DNA from: Meghimatium bilineatum
Lineage: Eukaryota > Mollusca > Gastropoda > Stylommatophora > Philomycidae
DNA: 64,000 nucleotides
Assembly: GCA_034231615.1 (NCBI GenBank)
Contig: CM067302.1
Span: 10,241,731-10,305,730, forward strand
Reading direction: 5' to 3'
Part shown: positions 34,395-45,261 of the stretch, piece after piece
How the letters are laid out: each line of letters opens with the position of its first letter
Numbering within the stretch: the first letter of the stretch is position 1
Notes under the pieces: generated by a model
What the model was told of the DNA's origin: nothing
Databases searched by the model: none
Seen by the model: the letters and a program-made list of their open reading frames with translations, nothing else
Made by a program: the position numbers and the translations under genes

Positions 34395-35130
34395 AATACT
34401 GGGGACATTCCCATATGCTCTGCTTACCGTTCCGTCAGCCATCTAAAGGTGTATAAACTCAGTGTCTCAGTCATTTGCTGATTATCCGTTCTTCTGATAC
34501 TTCCGGAGAGAGAGCACTTTCACCCATCACCTCTACTCACCTTCATTTCTACCATTCTCTGAATATTTACATTGTCACGTTCGACTTCCTCGTCGTCTTC
34601 TCGTAGGATATCCATGACTGCTCTAATCAATTCAATCCTGTCTTTTCTTTTTTCGGTGCCGTTCACCAAAGCTTTACAAGCCAACACATCGGTTCTTTCG
34701 TTTCACCTAACCCCCCAGCATGACCTGGACAATAAATCCATGTAATGCTCTGTGCATTGTTGGAAATATTGACCCATTCAGTTCTGATCATACACTTTTC
34801 TATCTTTTGTAACATACTTTTGAGAGTCCGATAGAATCACTGAGTCTGCTGGTGGTTGCGTCGCCAGCCAAGTGAGAGCTGCTGTCACCGCTTCTATTTC
34901 CATTCTCATACTCGATGTTGTAGTGGGGTACGCAGCTGACTTCTCAGCTAATTTCTTGCCATTTTGGTAGGCCACGAAACACCAACTTTGTTTCTTGTGT
35001 TACTGAGCCGTCTGTGTAAATTACTGCATCGTGTGGCTTGGAGTGCTACAGTATGAATTCTTGGATCATTCCATCTGTTCTGTTGGCGGCCCATCTGTAT
35101 CACCACTGTTGTCAGTAATTTCTCTTTGCC
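34395..35130 (-). pseudogene. LINE family F: RNase H domain and C-terminal part
   Basis: Minus-strand text in order: AVIYTDGSVTQETK (first catalytic Asp), SSMRMEIEAVTAALTWLATQ (catalytic Glu), ADSVILSDSQ (second Asp), WIYCPGHAGVRGNERTDVLA (last Asp) and the tail region TLSLYTFRWLTER. All four RNase HI carboxylates can be found, but frameshifts (near 34975 and 34770) break the frame. It resembles the I-like LINEs with RNase H. Confidence 0.8.
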
Positions 35131-35260
35131 AAATGTCACCCATTAACTCTCTTGTCCATACACACAAAGTCTCAGTGACAAGACACAATTAAAGACGAAT
35201 GAGTGTGTGTTAGGTAACTTCGTCACTCTCACCGGGGTACTACAATTAATGCGGTAAACC

Positions 35261-36388
35261 ATGATGATCTGTAGTATAAAAAACCTAACTGCAGAAAGTA
35301 AACGAGACTTCATTGGTTGCATCCAAAATCTAGCAATGGGGCGACTGAAAAGAAGCAGCTTTATCCATCAAGCTAAACGACTCCGCAGACAACTTACAGA
35401 CCTACCTGAAGTTGACAGCCCCTTAAGGCCTGTACCAGAACAAACCCCGTGGAGTGAAAGGCATGGAATGCCAATATACATTCAGACCCATGTGAAAGAA
35501 ATACTAAGCGAGGACGAACAGAACAGTATGCAGCGAAGGACAGTCACCCTCGGTTTCCTGGATGAGGAATATCCACAAGATATATGGGTCAGAGTATACA
35601 CAGATGGGCAGCACAGAATGCCGTGAGGAATGGAGGTGCAGGTGTATATATAGAATATCCACACAAGCCTAGAGATACCATCAGAACACCAACAGGAAAA
35701 TTCTGCAATAATTACGTATGATGCTGAAATCCAGGCAATTAGTGTGGCAGCTAAAAAACTGCTGAACTCCAACTCTGACTTACAGCCTGTGGTATTCCTG
35801 ACAGATGCAAGGTCAGTGCTTCAAGCTCTCCAGTCTGGAAAACTAACAGACTTGAAAAAACTACTTCGCGAATTGTCTTACCAGTATAGGGTAACCATGC
35901 AGTGGATACCCTCTCACTGTGGAATACCAGGAAATGAAAAAGCAGACCAACTGGCTAAGGAAGGTGCTGCCGAAGACCAACCAGATATACCAATCACCTA
36001 CCATCAGAAAAAACAGATGATCAAGTCAATAAGAAAGCCACAAACACCAACACAAGATGACTATCACATTATGAACAGACTAGAACAAGTAATAATTCTA
36101 CGTCTCAGAACAGGACACAACCGACTCCGCAGTCACATGTATACAAGGTTCAAGATTGGCAACACGGCCATGTGTACATGTGGACAGGCAGCACAGAGTG
36201 CCAAACATATACTTCAAGAGTGTTCTGAGCATGAAACGCTGAGGCAGACATATTGGCCAGAGGAAACAACACTGGAATCAAAGCTGTATGGGACACTGTA
36301 TGAACCACAAAAGACAGTGAGTTTTATTAAGGAGACAGAATTACAGATATAGACATGTTTCAAGTGAACGAAAGAAGAAGAAGAAATT
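35261..36388 (+). pseudogene. LINE family E: RT-to-RNase H region, nearly intact
   Basis: Pre-RNase H stretch with GRLKRSSFIHQAKRLRRQL and EEYPQDIWVRVYTDG (first Asp, 35606-35608). One base is missing right after TDG, so the frame jumps to AQNAVRNGGAGVYIEYP. A 4-base gain precedes DAEIQAISVAAKKLL (Glu). Then VVFLTDARSVLQAL (Asp), WIPSHCGIPGNEKADQLAKE (last Asp) and RLRTGHNRLRSHMYTRFKIG, followed by the CTCG(12)H(4)C knuckle (CGQAAQSAKHILQEC). It ends after a stop with GAACGAAAGAAGAAGAAGAA. All four RNase HI carboxylates are present, so this copy is young apart from two indels. Confidence 0.88.
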
Positions 36389-36439
36389 CGTTGCATATTT
36401 GCTTATTACTTTGCCATCCGTTGGTCACTATTTATATCC

Positions 36440-36685
36440 TTACTAACATGGTTTGGACATCAATGCAGACGTGATTCCTTGTCAAAAACAATGCTGTAAG
36501 GAACTGTCGAAAGAAGAAGCAGAGAACGGCAAATAAAGGCATGGACAGACAACATCAAGGAATGGACAAGACAAGATTTTCCCTCACTCATCCGCATCGC
36601 TGACGATAGAAATTGCTGGAGGACTGTGTGCTGAAGCATCCACTGTGGTGCCCCTACGACCCCGACGATTACGTCGTCCTGCTAA
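36440..36685 (+). pseudogene. LINE family A C-terminal end
   Basis: GTTTGGACATCAATGCAGAC, CCTTGTCAAAAACAATGCTG, AGGCATGGACAGACAACATC and CCCTACGACCCCGACGATTA align with 1420-1660 and with the minus copy at 50548-50985. The TGATT tail is absent. Confidence 0.8.
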
Positions 36686-36884
36686 ACATTGATACGGCTG
36701 ACCAATGAAAATCACATATATAATCAATATCGGAAAAACCAGCCTTCTATATCATGATCACTGAAGTATGTAGTACTCCGCCGAAGATCTCGCGACAAGT
36801 CTTACAACGATTTCTATCTTCCTTCAAGCAGATGAATGTGAAAAAATCTGGGACTTTCCAGTTTTGCTATTGTTATCTCAGGAT

Positions 36885-36980
36885 TTTCTCGAACTTCTAT
36901 TCTTCTTCCACCCTCAACTGTATCTTGCAAGATCGTTTTTGACATGATACACGTCGGCATACATGTTCAAACCATGAAAA
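36885..36980 (-). pseudogene. LINE family A-like small fragment
   Basis: Minus-strand text WFxHVC...SCQKRSCKIQLRVEEE corresponds to the GHVCRHDSLSKTILQGTVEG segment of family A. 36690-36884 shows nothing recognisable. Confidence 0.55.
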
Positions 36981-37079
36981 TGATCGTGGTTACAGACTTA
37001 AGATTCTAGAGAATGATGGAAGTGATTGATACAGCAGCAAATATCATCCCGTGTGTTGATGACGACTGGCAGAGGAGAA

Positions 37080-37321
37080 TAAATAGCAATATTTCTTCAT
37101 TCCATCCATGTCATAGGAGGCGACTAATGAGTCTTCTGAAAGAGTTAGGTATCCAGTCTTATAGAGGGTCAAGGGGACCTAGAAATTATGATAAATCAGA
37201 TGTTTCAGATCGAAAGGTACCGATATCGCTGCAAAGCTTGTAAATCAAAATACAGCGCATTCTGTTCTCCAGACTAATGCTGCTAATCTACAGAAGTTTG
37301 AGGATGCAAGCAGAAGACGAG
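37080..37321 (+). mobile_element. SINE-like (GAA)n family, diverged copy
   Basis: TTCCATCCATGTCATAGGAG, GCGACTAATGAG, CAAATACAGCGCATTCTGTT and CAGAAGTTTGAGGATGCAAG align in order with the next copy. It lacks a clear tail and abuts the following copy head-to-tail. Confidence 0.65.
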
Positions 37322-37613
37322 AAACGCCCGTGTGTTGTCGGGGCCCGAAAGTGGAGCAAAGAATAGCATCACTGTTTACCTTCCATGCATGTCGTAAAAG
37401 ACGACTAATTAGGTTATGGGATGGAGTTGGCTGTCCGATTTCATATAGAATCAATGATCCAAAGCCATGCTGAAGTCGGATGTGTCAAGCATGAAGGCGC
37501 AGATATCGCAGCAATGCTGTAAACCATGACACAGTGCATTCCATTCTCCGAACTACATCCTGTTAATCTGCAGGAGTTTGAGAACGAACGCAGAAGAAGA
37601 AGAAGAAGAGAAA
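37322..37613 (+). mobile_element. SINE-like (GAA)n family, full copy
   Basis: Starts CGCCCGTGTGTTGTCGGGGC, then AGCATCACTGTTTACCTTCC, ATGCATGTCGTAAAAGACGA, GTTATGGGATGGAGTTGGCT, GAAGTCGGATGTGTCAAGCA, TGTTAATCTGCAGGAGTTTG and GAACGAACGCAGAAGAAGAA. I see no tRNA-type B box, so its promoter class is unknown. The last 15 bases before the tail equal the end of LINE family E at 49372. Confidence 0.85.
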
Positions 37614-37689
37614 CATATAAGTATAGCGGTCTGACTATGGAGGTTATGGTATCCAGGTTTGATATACTTTAGGGATCGCGAATACCAAT

Positions 37690-38115
37690 ATTTGTTACTG
37701 TAAGCAGATGATGGCAGTGACAAAGACATAGAGCTATGACAGGAATCAAGCCATAGAACAATGACAGGAACCAAGCCATAGAACTATGACAATGAATAAA
37801 ATATAGAGCTGTGGCAGTGACCAATGCATAGAACTATGACAGGAACCAAGCCATATAACTATGACAGGAACCAAGCCATAGAACTATGGCAGGAACCAAG
37901 CCATAGAACTATGACAATGAATAAAATATAGAGCTGTGGCAGTGACCAATGCATAGAACTATGACAGGAACCAAGCCATATAACTATGACAGGAACCAAG
38001 CCATAGAACTATGACAGGAACCAAGCCATATAACTATGACAGGAACCAAGCCATATAACTATGACAGGAACCAAGCCATAGAACTATGGCAATGAATAAA
38101 ATATAGAGCTGTGGC
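37690..38115. repeat. 25-bp minisatellite with multi-unit periods
   Basis: Unit AACCAAGCCATAGAACTATG plus ACAGG. The marker AATGAATAAAATATAGAGCT occurs at about 37791, 37916 and 38091, i.e. 125 and 175 bases apart (5 and 7 units). Confidence 0.93.
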
Positions 38116-38167
38116 AGTGACCAATAGATAGAACTAGATGATGACGAAGAATGAAACTGTCTTCTCT

Positions 38168-41052
38168 GTGACTTGATGAACGAGATGAACTTGATGAATA
38201 AGATGAACTTGATGAACGAGATGAACTTGATGAACGAGATGAACTTGATGAACGAGATGAACTTGATGAACGAGATGAACTTGATGAATAAGATGAACTT
38301 GATGAACGAGATGAACTTGATGAACGAGATGAACGAGATGAACTTGATGAACGAGATGAACTTGATGAACAAGATGAACTTGATGAACGAGATGAACTTG
38401 ATGAACGAGATGAACGAGATGAACTTGATGAACGAGATGAACTTGATGAATAAGATGAACTTGATGAACGAGATGAACTTGATGAACGAGATGAACTTGA
38501 TGAACGAGATGAACAAGATGAACTTGATGAACGAGATGAACTTGATGAACGAGATGAACAAGATGAACTTGATGAACGAGATGAACTTGATGAACGAGAT
38601 GAACTTGATGAACGAGATGAACTTGATGAACGAGATGAACTTGATGAACGAGATGAACTTGATGAATAAGATGAACTTGATGAACGAGATGAACTTGATG
38701 AACGAGATGAACGAGATGAACTTGATGAACGAGATGAACTTGATGAACAAGATGAACTTGATGAACGAGATGAACTTGATGAACGAGATGAACGAGATGA
38801 ACTTGATGAACGAGATGAACTTGATGAATAAGATGAACTTGATGAACGAGATGAACTTGATGAACGAGATGAACTTGATGAACGAGATGAACAAGATGAA
38901 CTTGATGAACGAGATGAACTTGATGAACGAGATGAACAAGATGAACTTGATGAACGAGATGAACTTGATGAACGAGATGAACTTGATGAACGAGATGAAC
39001 TTGATGAACTTGATGAACTTGATGAACTTGATGAACGAGATGAACTTGATGAACGAGATGAACTTGATGAACTTGATGAACGAGATGAACTTGATGAACA
39101 AGATGAACTTGATGAACGAGATGAACTTGATGAACGAGATGAACTTGATGAACGAGATGAACTTGATGAACTTGATGAACGAGATTAACTTGATGAACAA
39201 GATGAACTTGATGAACAAGATAAACTTGATGAACAAGATGAACCTGATGAACTTGATGAACGAGATGAACTTGATGAACTTGATGAACAAGATGAACGAG
39301 ATGAACTTGATGAACTTGATGAACAAGATGAACAAGATGAACGAGATGAACTTGATGAACTTGATGAACAAGATGAACTTGATGAACGAGATGAACGAGA
39401 TGAACTTGATGAACTTGATGAACGAGATGAACTTGATGAACTTGATGAACAAGATGAACGAGATGAACTTGATGAACGAGATGAACTTGATGAACTTGAT
39501 GAACAAGATGAACGAGATGAACGAGATGAACTTGATGAACGAGATGAACTTGATGAACTTGATGAACAAGATGAACGAGATGAACTTGATGAACTTGATG
39601 AACAAGATGAACTTGATGGACGAGATGAACGAGATGAACTTGGTGAACGAGATGAACTTGATGAACGAGATGAACTTGATGAACTTGATGAACGAGATGA
39701 ACTTTATGAACTTGATGAACAAGATGAACAAGATGAACGAGATGAACTTGATGAACGAGATGAACTTGATGAACTTGATGAACTTGATGAACAAGATGAA
39801 CGAGATGAACAAGATGAACAAGATGAACGAGATGAACTTGATGAACGAGATGAACTTGATGAACTTGATGAACAAGATGAACGAGATGAACGAGATGAAC
39901 TTGATGAACCAGATGAACTTGATGAACTTGATGAACAAGATGAACGAGATGAACGAGATGAACTTGATGAACGAGATGAACTTGATGAACTTGATGAACA
40001 AGATGAACAAGATGAACGAGATGAACTTGATGAACTTGATGAACAAGATGAACTTGATGAACGAGATGAACTTGATGAACTTGATGAACTTGATGAACTT
40101 GATGAACTTGATGAACAAGATGAACGAGATGAACGAGATGAACTTGATGAACGAGATGAACTTGATGAACTTGATGAACAAGATGAACGAGATGAACGAG
40201 ATGAACTTGATGAACGAGATGAACTTGATGAACTTGATGAACAAGATGAACTTGATGAACTTGATGAACTTGATGAACTTGATGAACAAGATGAACTTGA
40301 TGAACGAGATGAACGAGATGAACTTGATGAACGAGATGAACTTGATGAACGAGATGAACTTGATGAACTTGATGAACGAGATGAACTTGATGAACTTGAT
40401 GAACAAGATGAACAAGATGAACGAGATGAACTTGATGAACGAGATGAACTTGATGAACTTGATGAACTTGATGAACAAGATGAACGAGATGAACTTGATG
40501 AACAAGATGAACAAGATGAACAAGATGAACTTGATGAACAAGATGAACAAGATGAACTTGATGAACGAGATGAACGAGATGAACGAGATGAACGAGATGA
40601 ACTTGATGAACGAGATGAACTTGATGAACAAGATGAACTTGATGAACAAGATGAACTTGATGAACGAGATGAACTATATGAATGAGATGAACTTGATGAA
40701 CGAGATGAACTTGATGAACGAGATGAACTTGATGAACGAGATGAACTTGATGAACGAGATGAATTTGATGAACAAGATAAACTTGATTAACTTGATGAAC
40801 AAGATGAACTTGATGAACGAGATGAACTTGATGAACGAGATGAACTTGATGAACTTAATGAACAAGATGAACTTGATGAACAAGATGAACTTGATGAACG
40901 AGATGAACTTGATGAACAAGATGAACTTGATGAACTTGATGAACTTGATGAACAAGATGAACTTGATGAACGAGATGAACGTGATGAACGAGATGAACTT
41001 GATGAACGAGATGAACTTGATGAACAAGATGAACTTGATGAACAAGATGAGA
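38168..41052. repeat. 2.9-kb array of 9-bp units (GATGAACNN), about 320 copies
   Basis: Every unit is GATGAAC followed by TT, GA or AA (rarely CC, GT or GATGAATAA). The order of the three types is not random: a 42-unit (378-base) string starting near 38280 is repeated, and GAACAAGATGAAC at 38368 recurs at 38746. The left third is rich in alternating TT/GA, the right in TT TT. Both strands stay open for about 900 codons. This is not a gene. Confidence 0.98.
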
Positions 41053-41149
41053 AGAATTTAGGCGATCTGTGTTCCTGAACAATGGCTTGAGGCAGTTCGT
41101 CCGTCAAAGTTTCTAGAATTAACTCTCATTTTCTTGTCAAGTTCTCGAG

Positions 41150-41640
41150 AATAATCCGGCATGTAAATCCTAAAAAGTGTTCTACATATGTTGGCTGTTC
41201 CGGCTGTTTTCATGCATTTGTCTCCCTTCATGCAGTACACAGTATTCTTCCATTCATATTTTCCTTTAGCGCTGAAGTTAGTGCATAGGGCAGAGGTCAG
41301 ATCTCTCCAATTCTGTCTGTTCAGAGCTATTCTGTGTAGTTCTTGAATAGTATGAATATTGTTTGTTTTTATTTCTCTAAGTATTGTTCTTCTGAGTGTT
41401 TCTTTTGGTCTACCCCATGGCTCTTCTGCCTGTTGGTATCCATGCAAGAGATCGATGGTGTACTTTGTTATTGTCTAAACGTAGGTCATGAGAGATGTAG
41501 GACCAACGGCGTTTTCTAGTAACATCTGTGATGTAGTTGCGATGTGTCTCTTCTCTGAGTTTTAATCGTTTGATTTCAATTCGCTCCAGTGGGTGTTAGT
41601 TATCCTACGAAGGCATTCAACCAATACAAAGTATACGACC
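41150..41640 (-). pseudogene. LINE family H C-terminal fragment
   Basis: Minus-strand text in order: CLRRITNTHWSELKSND, YITDVTRKRRWSYISHDLRL, LAWIPTGRRAMG and RPKETLRRTILREIKTNNIH, IALNRQNWRDLTSALCTN. The (R)RPKxTxRRTxxxEI...NRxxWRxLTxALC ending is typical of one widespread animal LINE lineage. One stop and one frameshift are present. The 9-bp array starts shortly after its 3' end. Confidence 0.82.
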
Positions 41641-41972
41641 CTTTATATTCAATATAGAATGTGGTGTTAGATTGAATCTGTCGAGACTCGGAAGATAGTT
41701 TCAATCCCCATTTAACAAACAAACAACAAAGTGACCAATGATCAGTGAGTCTGAGAATTTACATGACATTGTGTAAGATCAGCATGAGGGACTATCCTAT
41801 AGAAGGACTTGTTAGTTGGGTATGTATTTTAGGTCATGAGAAAGCAAACAGTACGGCGAGCTATTATTTGTACAAGCATTTTTGTATACTACGCAATAAT
41901 AAAGTCAGATTTGCCATAGTTGTCGTTGCGATGTGTACACGAATAGATTTGTAACTTAACCTAAAGAAAAAA
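41641..41972. other. No gene recognised
   Basis: Unique sequence. A 69-codon open frame at 41745 was considered and rejected. Confidence 0.4.
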
Positions 41973-42253
41973 ATCTTGCCCAAACCGTGTTTTGAATACG
42001 GCAAAGATTAGCAACACTGTTTACCTTCCATGCAAGTCGTAACAGGCGACTGAGGAGGTTATGGGATGGAGTTGGCTTTCCCATCCCACATAGGATCAGT
42101 GATACAAAGCCATGCTGAAGTCGGATGTGTCAGGCCGAAAGGCGCAGATATCGCAGTAATGCTGTAAACCATGGCACCGCGCATTCCGTTCTCCGGACTA
42201 CATCCTGCTAATCTGCAGGAGTTTGAGAACGAACGCAGAAGAAGAAGAAGAAG
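41973..42253 (+). mobile_element. SINE-like (GAA)n family, near-complete copy
   Basis: AACACTGTTTACCTTCCATG, CAAGTCGTAACAGGCGACTG, GTTATGGGATGGAGTTGGCT, CGGATGTGTCAGGCCGAAAG, GCGCAGATATCGCAGTAATG, CCTGCTAATCTGCAGGAGTT, GAACGAACGCAGAAGAAGAA. Best preserved member with the copies at 37322 and 57201. Confidence 0.88.
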
Positions 42254-42336
42254 ATATAGATTTTATCGTAGTACATACTTCTCACGTTCCATGTTCCTAA
42301 ATTGATTATGCTTTTCTGCTTAACTACCACTATATC

Positions 42337-42503
42337 CAGGACCGGTCTTAGGCCATTGCAACCTATGCGGCCGCAGTGGGCCCCGCAATTTCATAAACCT
42401 ATAAATTCATAATATAATTTATTTTATTATTCTCTTCCCTACCAAGACTGGCCAAGCGCAATCCGTTTCGCATAGGGCCCCGCAATTGTTAGGGGCGGCC
42501 CTG
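42337..42503 (-). mobile_element. hAT-type MITE, 167 bp, copy 2 (inverted)
   Basis: CAGGACCGGTCTTAGGCC at the left and GGGGCGGCCCTG at the right, with interior text the reverse complement of 27091-27257 (GCGGCCGCA, CAATCCGTTTCGCAT). Flanks ACTATATC and CCTGTATC (6 of 8 equal) suggest an old 8-bp duplication. Same length as copy 1. Confidence 0.82.
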
Positions 42504-42689
42504 CCTGTATCATTAATGTTAGCATGACTAATGAGTAAATTGGACCTTATACGAGATGGGCAGCCACCTCCACCCCTCAACCTCCTTAGACATATCTTAT
42601 GACATGCATTAAACGTAAAATTATTGATATTCTTTGTTCCTCTTTCCTGTCCTTGCAACACCAAAGCTTATATTTGACGGATCGGTGCG

Positions 42690-43212
42690 GATATTCATGG
42701 CGTAGTTATTAAGAATATACCTTGCGCTCTAAAGGTTGGGAGTTCGATCCCGGTCGTAAGTTCTTATTTATAAGCGCATTCTTTGGATGTCCCTGAGATT
42801 AACTCTAAACTACTTGGGGATCTCCCTGGCGTAGCGGTTAAGCTGTTCGCTTTGTGTTCAAGAGGTCACGGGTTCGAATCCAGCTCGTTTATAAGGTGTT
42901 TCTTATAAGTTGTTTATATCTTGTTTATAAGGTGGATTTTTTCGGAGATCCCTGTGGATTATCACTTGAAGGTACGGAGTTACGTGCTATGAGTGGTACT
43001 CTCGACAGGCGGCGTGCCGCTTCGTTGAGAGGAACGGAGTACATATGGGAAACAGAGTACAGTGAAGTCAATCTTCTACGGCTTTTAAACCATTTTTTTA
43101 AAACTCTAAACTAGAGGTTATACATGTTACAAATAACCTCTTGACAGATTCATCGAGAGGGAAGGAGAACATACGGGGAACCCCGAGTACGATGAAGTCA
43201 ATCTTCTACACT
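42690..43212 (+). mobile_element. tRNA-derived SINE (outer), split by a second SINE
   Basis: A-box-like ATGGCGTAGTTATTAAG (about 42699) and B box GGGAGTTCGATCCCGG (about 42738), then TTGGATGTCCCTGAGATTAA. Its 3' part resumes after the inner element at 43114: CTTGACAGATTCATCGAGAG, GAAGTCAATCTTCTACACTT. Confidence 0.72.
42813..43101 (+). mobile_element. tRNA-derived SINE (inner), with 12-bp target-site duplication
   Basis: A box TGGCGTAGCGGTTAAGC (42827-42843), perfect B box GGTTCGAATCC (42871-42881), then the family body ATCCCTGTGGATTATCACTT, CTCTCGACAGGCGGCGTGCC, GAAGTCAATCTTCTACGGC and a T-rich end. AACTCTAAACTA stands at 42801-42812 and 43102-43113. The nearest relative is at 59646-59836. 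Confidence 0.88.
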
Positions 43213-43378
43213 TGTGACCTTCTTTAGCGCTCTGACTTATCATCGCGTTCTATTGGTTCGCGATACAACGTTTACGCAAAATGTTAATAGAAAGCTTGTA
43301 TAAGTCGTATGACGCAAGACGAATGACGCAAGACGAATGACGCTATTATACAACTGTAAATACTATCGTTGATCAATG

Positions 43379-43540
43379 AGAATGACGCATGTGGTTGCGT
43401 CAGTGGGTCTCACCAATGGCCCACTAGACATAACCAACCATGCAACAGAAAACCTTAGTGGATGACATGCCGTTATATTGAGGTTATCTTCTTATAGAAG
43501 CTTCATGGCACATCATCTATACAATTATGCTTTTATTTTT
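43379..43540. repeat. Dispersed repeat shared with 48903-49078
   Basis: Common blocks: CGCATGTGGTTGCGTC / CGCATACGGTTGCGTC, TGGCCCACTAGACA, CAACAGAAAACCTT(A/T)GTGGA, GCCGTTATATTGAG, CATCTATACAATTAT. The second copy has about 25 extra bases in the middle. Class unknown. Confidence 0.7.
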
Positions 43541-43734
43541 TTTTTAAATATGTTTATTGTTTACCTGAATATATATGTATTCACCATCTGTGTTTGGGAG
43601 GGAGCCAGAGATGTACTGTGCAGCATTGGGGAGGAGGAAACTGACAGCACTGTTTTTGCCTATGGCTGAGACCCATCATAGAGGAACAGCGACTCAGGAA
43701 GTGAATATCCTTTTGACTTGAACATTTAGTTGCA

Positions 43735-44003
43735 TGCCTGGAGCAATAGAGAAGTTCGGCATAACCAGTAGTCAATTGGTGGCGGGAATAAGCATAGTTA
43801 ACCATATCTTGGCTACAGTGCTCCGGAGCAGTGCATAGGTTGAAACCTACCTTCCTGGAGGTGTGATAGTTATTCTCTGGCTCTGTCCCGGGGTGGGACG
43901 AAAATCCACAGACTTCCCAGCAATATAATGCCATTTAATGGCATTGGGTCAAAGGGCATGAGTCCATGGACCGCTGGATCAGCAACCAACCAACCAACTA
44001 ACC
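43735..44003 (+). mobile_element. (AACC)n-tailed dispersed element, copy 1
   Basis: Shares about 265 bases with 58785-59066: GCAATAGAGAAGTTCGGCAT, AGCAGTGCATAGGTTGAAAC, AATGGCATTGGGTCAAAGGG, CCATGGACCGCTGGATCAGC, ending CAACCAACCAACC. The tail and dispersion suggest a retroelement 3' end. I cannot assign the class. The segment 43595-43680 may belong to it too. Confidence 0.75.
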
Positions 44004-44570
44004 ATCAATGAGAAGGCTATTAGAGCTTACACTGTGTTATCAAAACTATCACACACAAAATAAACAAGTAACATGGCATCAAACAAACAAACAAACCAAA
44101 AAAAAACAACTACCGTACACCCGTGAATAGTTTCAATACATACTGTTTAGTTTTCTTACACCCCTCACCCGATTCAAGCCCTCGATGTCCCCTCAATCAT
44201 TTCCCACATTCTTTTCCCTGTCAGTCTTGTATTCTATTCCCTTTTCAATTCTCAACGCCTCTTAAGTGCTTTCTAAATCGGCCTGCTTGAAGCTTTTCAC
44301 GCTTTCTATCGACCCGATAGCAAAGTCCTTGAATTATTTGAGAACGTTGCCGCAAGATGCCGTAGCCTAGGATTTTCACTAAATGGCTACTTAATGGATG
44401 TTCAATTAAAAAAAAAATACACACAAAAAAAAACTTAAAGATGTAGACAGGGAAATTCAAGATCAGAATAAGAAAACCTGATACACTGATTAGGAAATTT
44501 GTGCGAATATAAACAGTGCAGGAAACTTTTCGGATATATGAACTTCATAGAAATTTAAAGACACATTTGC
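44004..44570. other. No gene recognised
   Basis: Unique sequence, A-rich near 44050-44110 and 44405-44440. Confidence 0.4.
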
Positions 44571-44574
44571 AATT

Positions 44575-44745
44575 TAGAAAATCTTGTTTATACCGAGATA
44601 TTTATTGAATAGAACAAATATAAAATCTTGTATATACCGAGATATTTATTGAATAGAACAAATATAAAATCTTGTATAGACCGAGATATTTATTGAATAG
44701 AACAAATATAAAATCTTGTATAGACCGAGATATTTATTGACTATA
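44575..44745. repeat. 45-bp minisatellite (four copies)
   Basis: Units of GATATTTATTGAATAGAACA plus AATATAAAATCTTGTATAGACC. Confidence 0.92.
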
Positions 44746-44799
44746 AGAACAATTTACTTTTGACAAAATCATATGTTATTTCCTTCCTCTTTTCGTTCA

Positions 44800-45055
44800 C
44801 ACACTCCCGTTTTCACATACTCCTATGTTCACACAACTCTGTGTTCACACACTCCCGTGTTCACACACTCCCGTGTTCACACACTCCCGTGTTCACCACA
44901 CACTCCCGTGTTCACACACTCCCGTTTCACACACTCCTGTGTTTTCACAATCCCGTGTTCACACACTCCCGTGTTCACACACTCCCGTCGTGACACACTC
45001 CCGTGTTCACACACTCCTGTGTTCACACACTCCCGTGTTCACACACTCCTGTGGA
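44800..45055. repeat. 16-bp minisatellite (CACACTCCCGTGTTCA)
   Basis: About 16 units with small indels. Several open plus frames (HTPVFTHSR-type text) are unit translations. Confidence 0.93.
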
Positions 45056-45136
45056 TTAGTTGGATATACTTGGGAGAGCAGAATGTGTCGTTTCATGAAT
45101 TACATCTTGTTTGTGAAATATCAGCCTTTCGGCTTC

Positions 45137-45224
45137 ACCTTGCCAAGGTGTCGAGATCACCGTGACCTTCTGCTGTCCTTCACCTTGCCGAGGTGTCGAG
45201 ATCACCGTGACCTTCTGCTGTATG
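45137..45224. repeat. 44-bp direct duplication
   Basis: TTCACCTTGCCAAGGTGTCG, AGATCACCGTGACCTTCTGC occurs twice in tandem. The 5' part is self-complementary (CCTTGCCAAGG). Confidence 0.9.
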
Positions 45225-45261
45225 GAATGAACAACACAAGAAACATAAACATGTTCTCAGA

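Noticed and set aside
38173-41061. 962-codon plus-strand and 871-codon minus-strand open frames as repetitive proteins
   Set aside because: Both arise from a 9-bp unit without stop codons in several frames. There is no non-repeat domain, and the two strands are open at once.
41745-41954. RNase H remnant (WVCILGHEKANSTA)
   Set aside because: Resembles the GNEKAD block of RNase HI only loosely, with no other RNase H motif or LINE end nearby.
42821-42895. Functional tRNA gene
   Set aside because: A and B boxes are perfect, but there is no complete cloverleaf, and the segment continues into a SINE body with target-site duplications. The same holds for 47212-47270 and 59656-59710.
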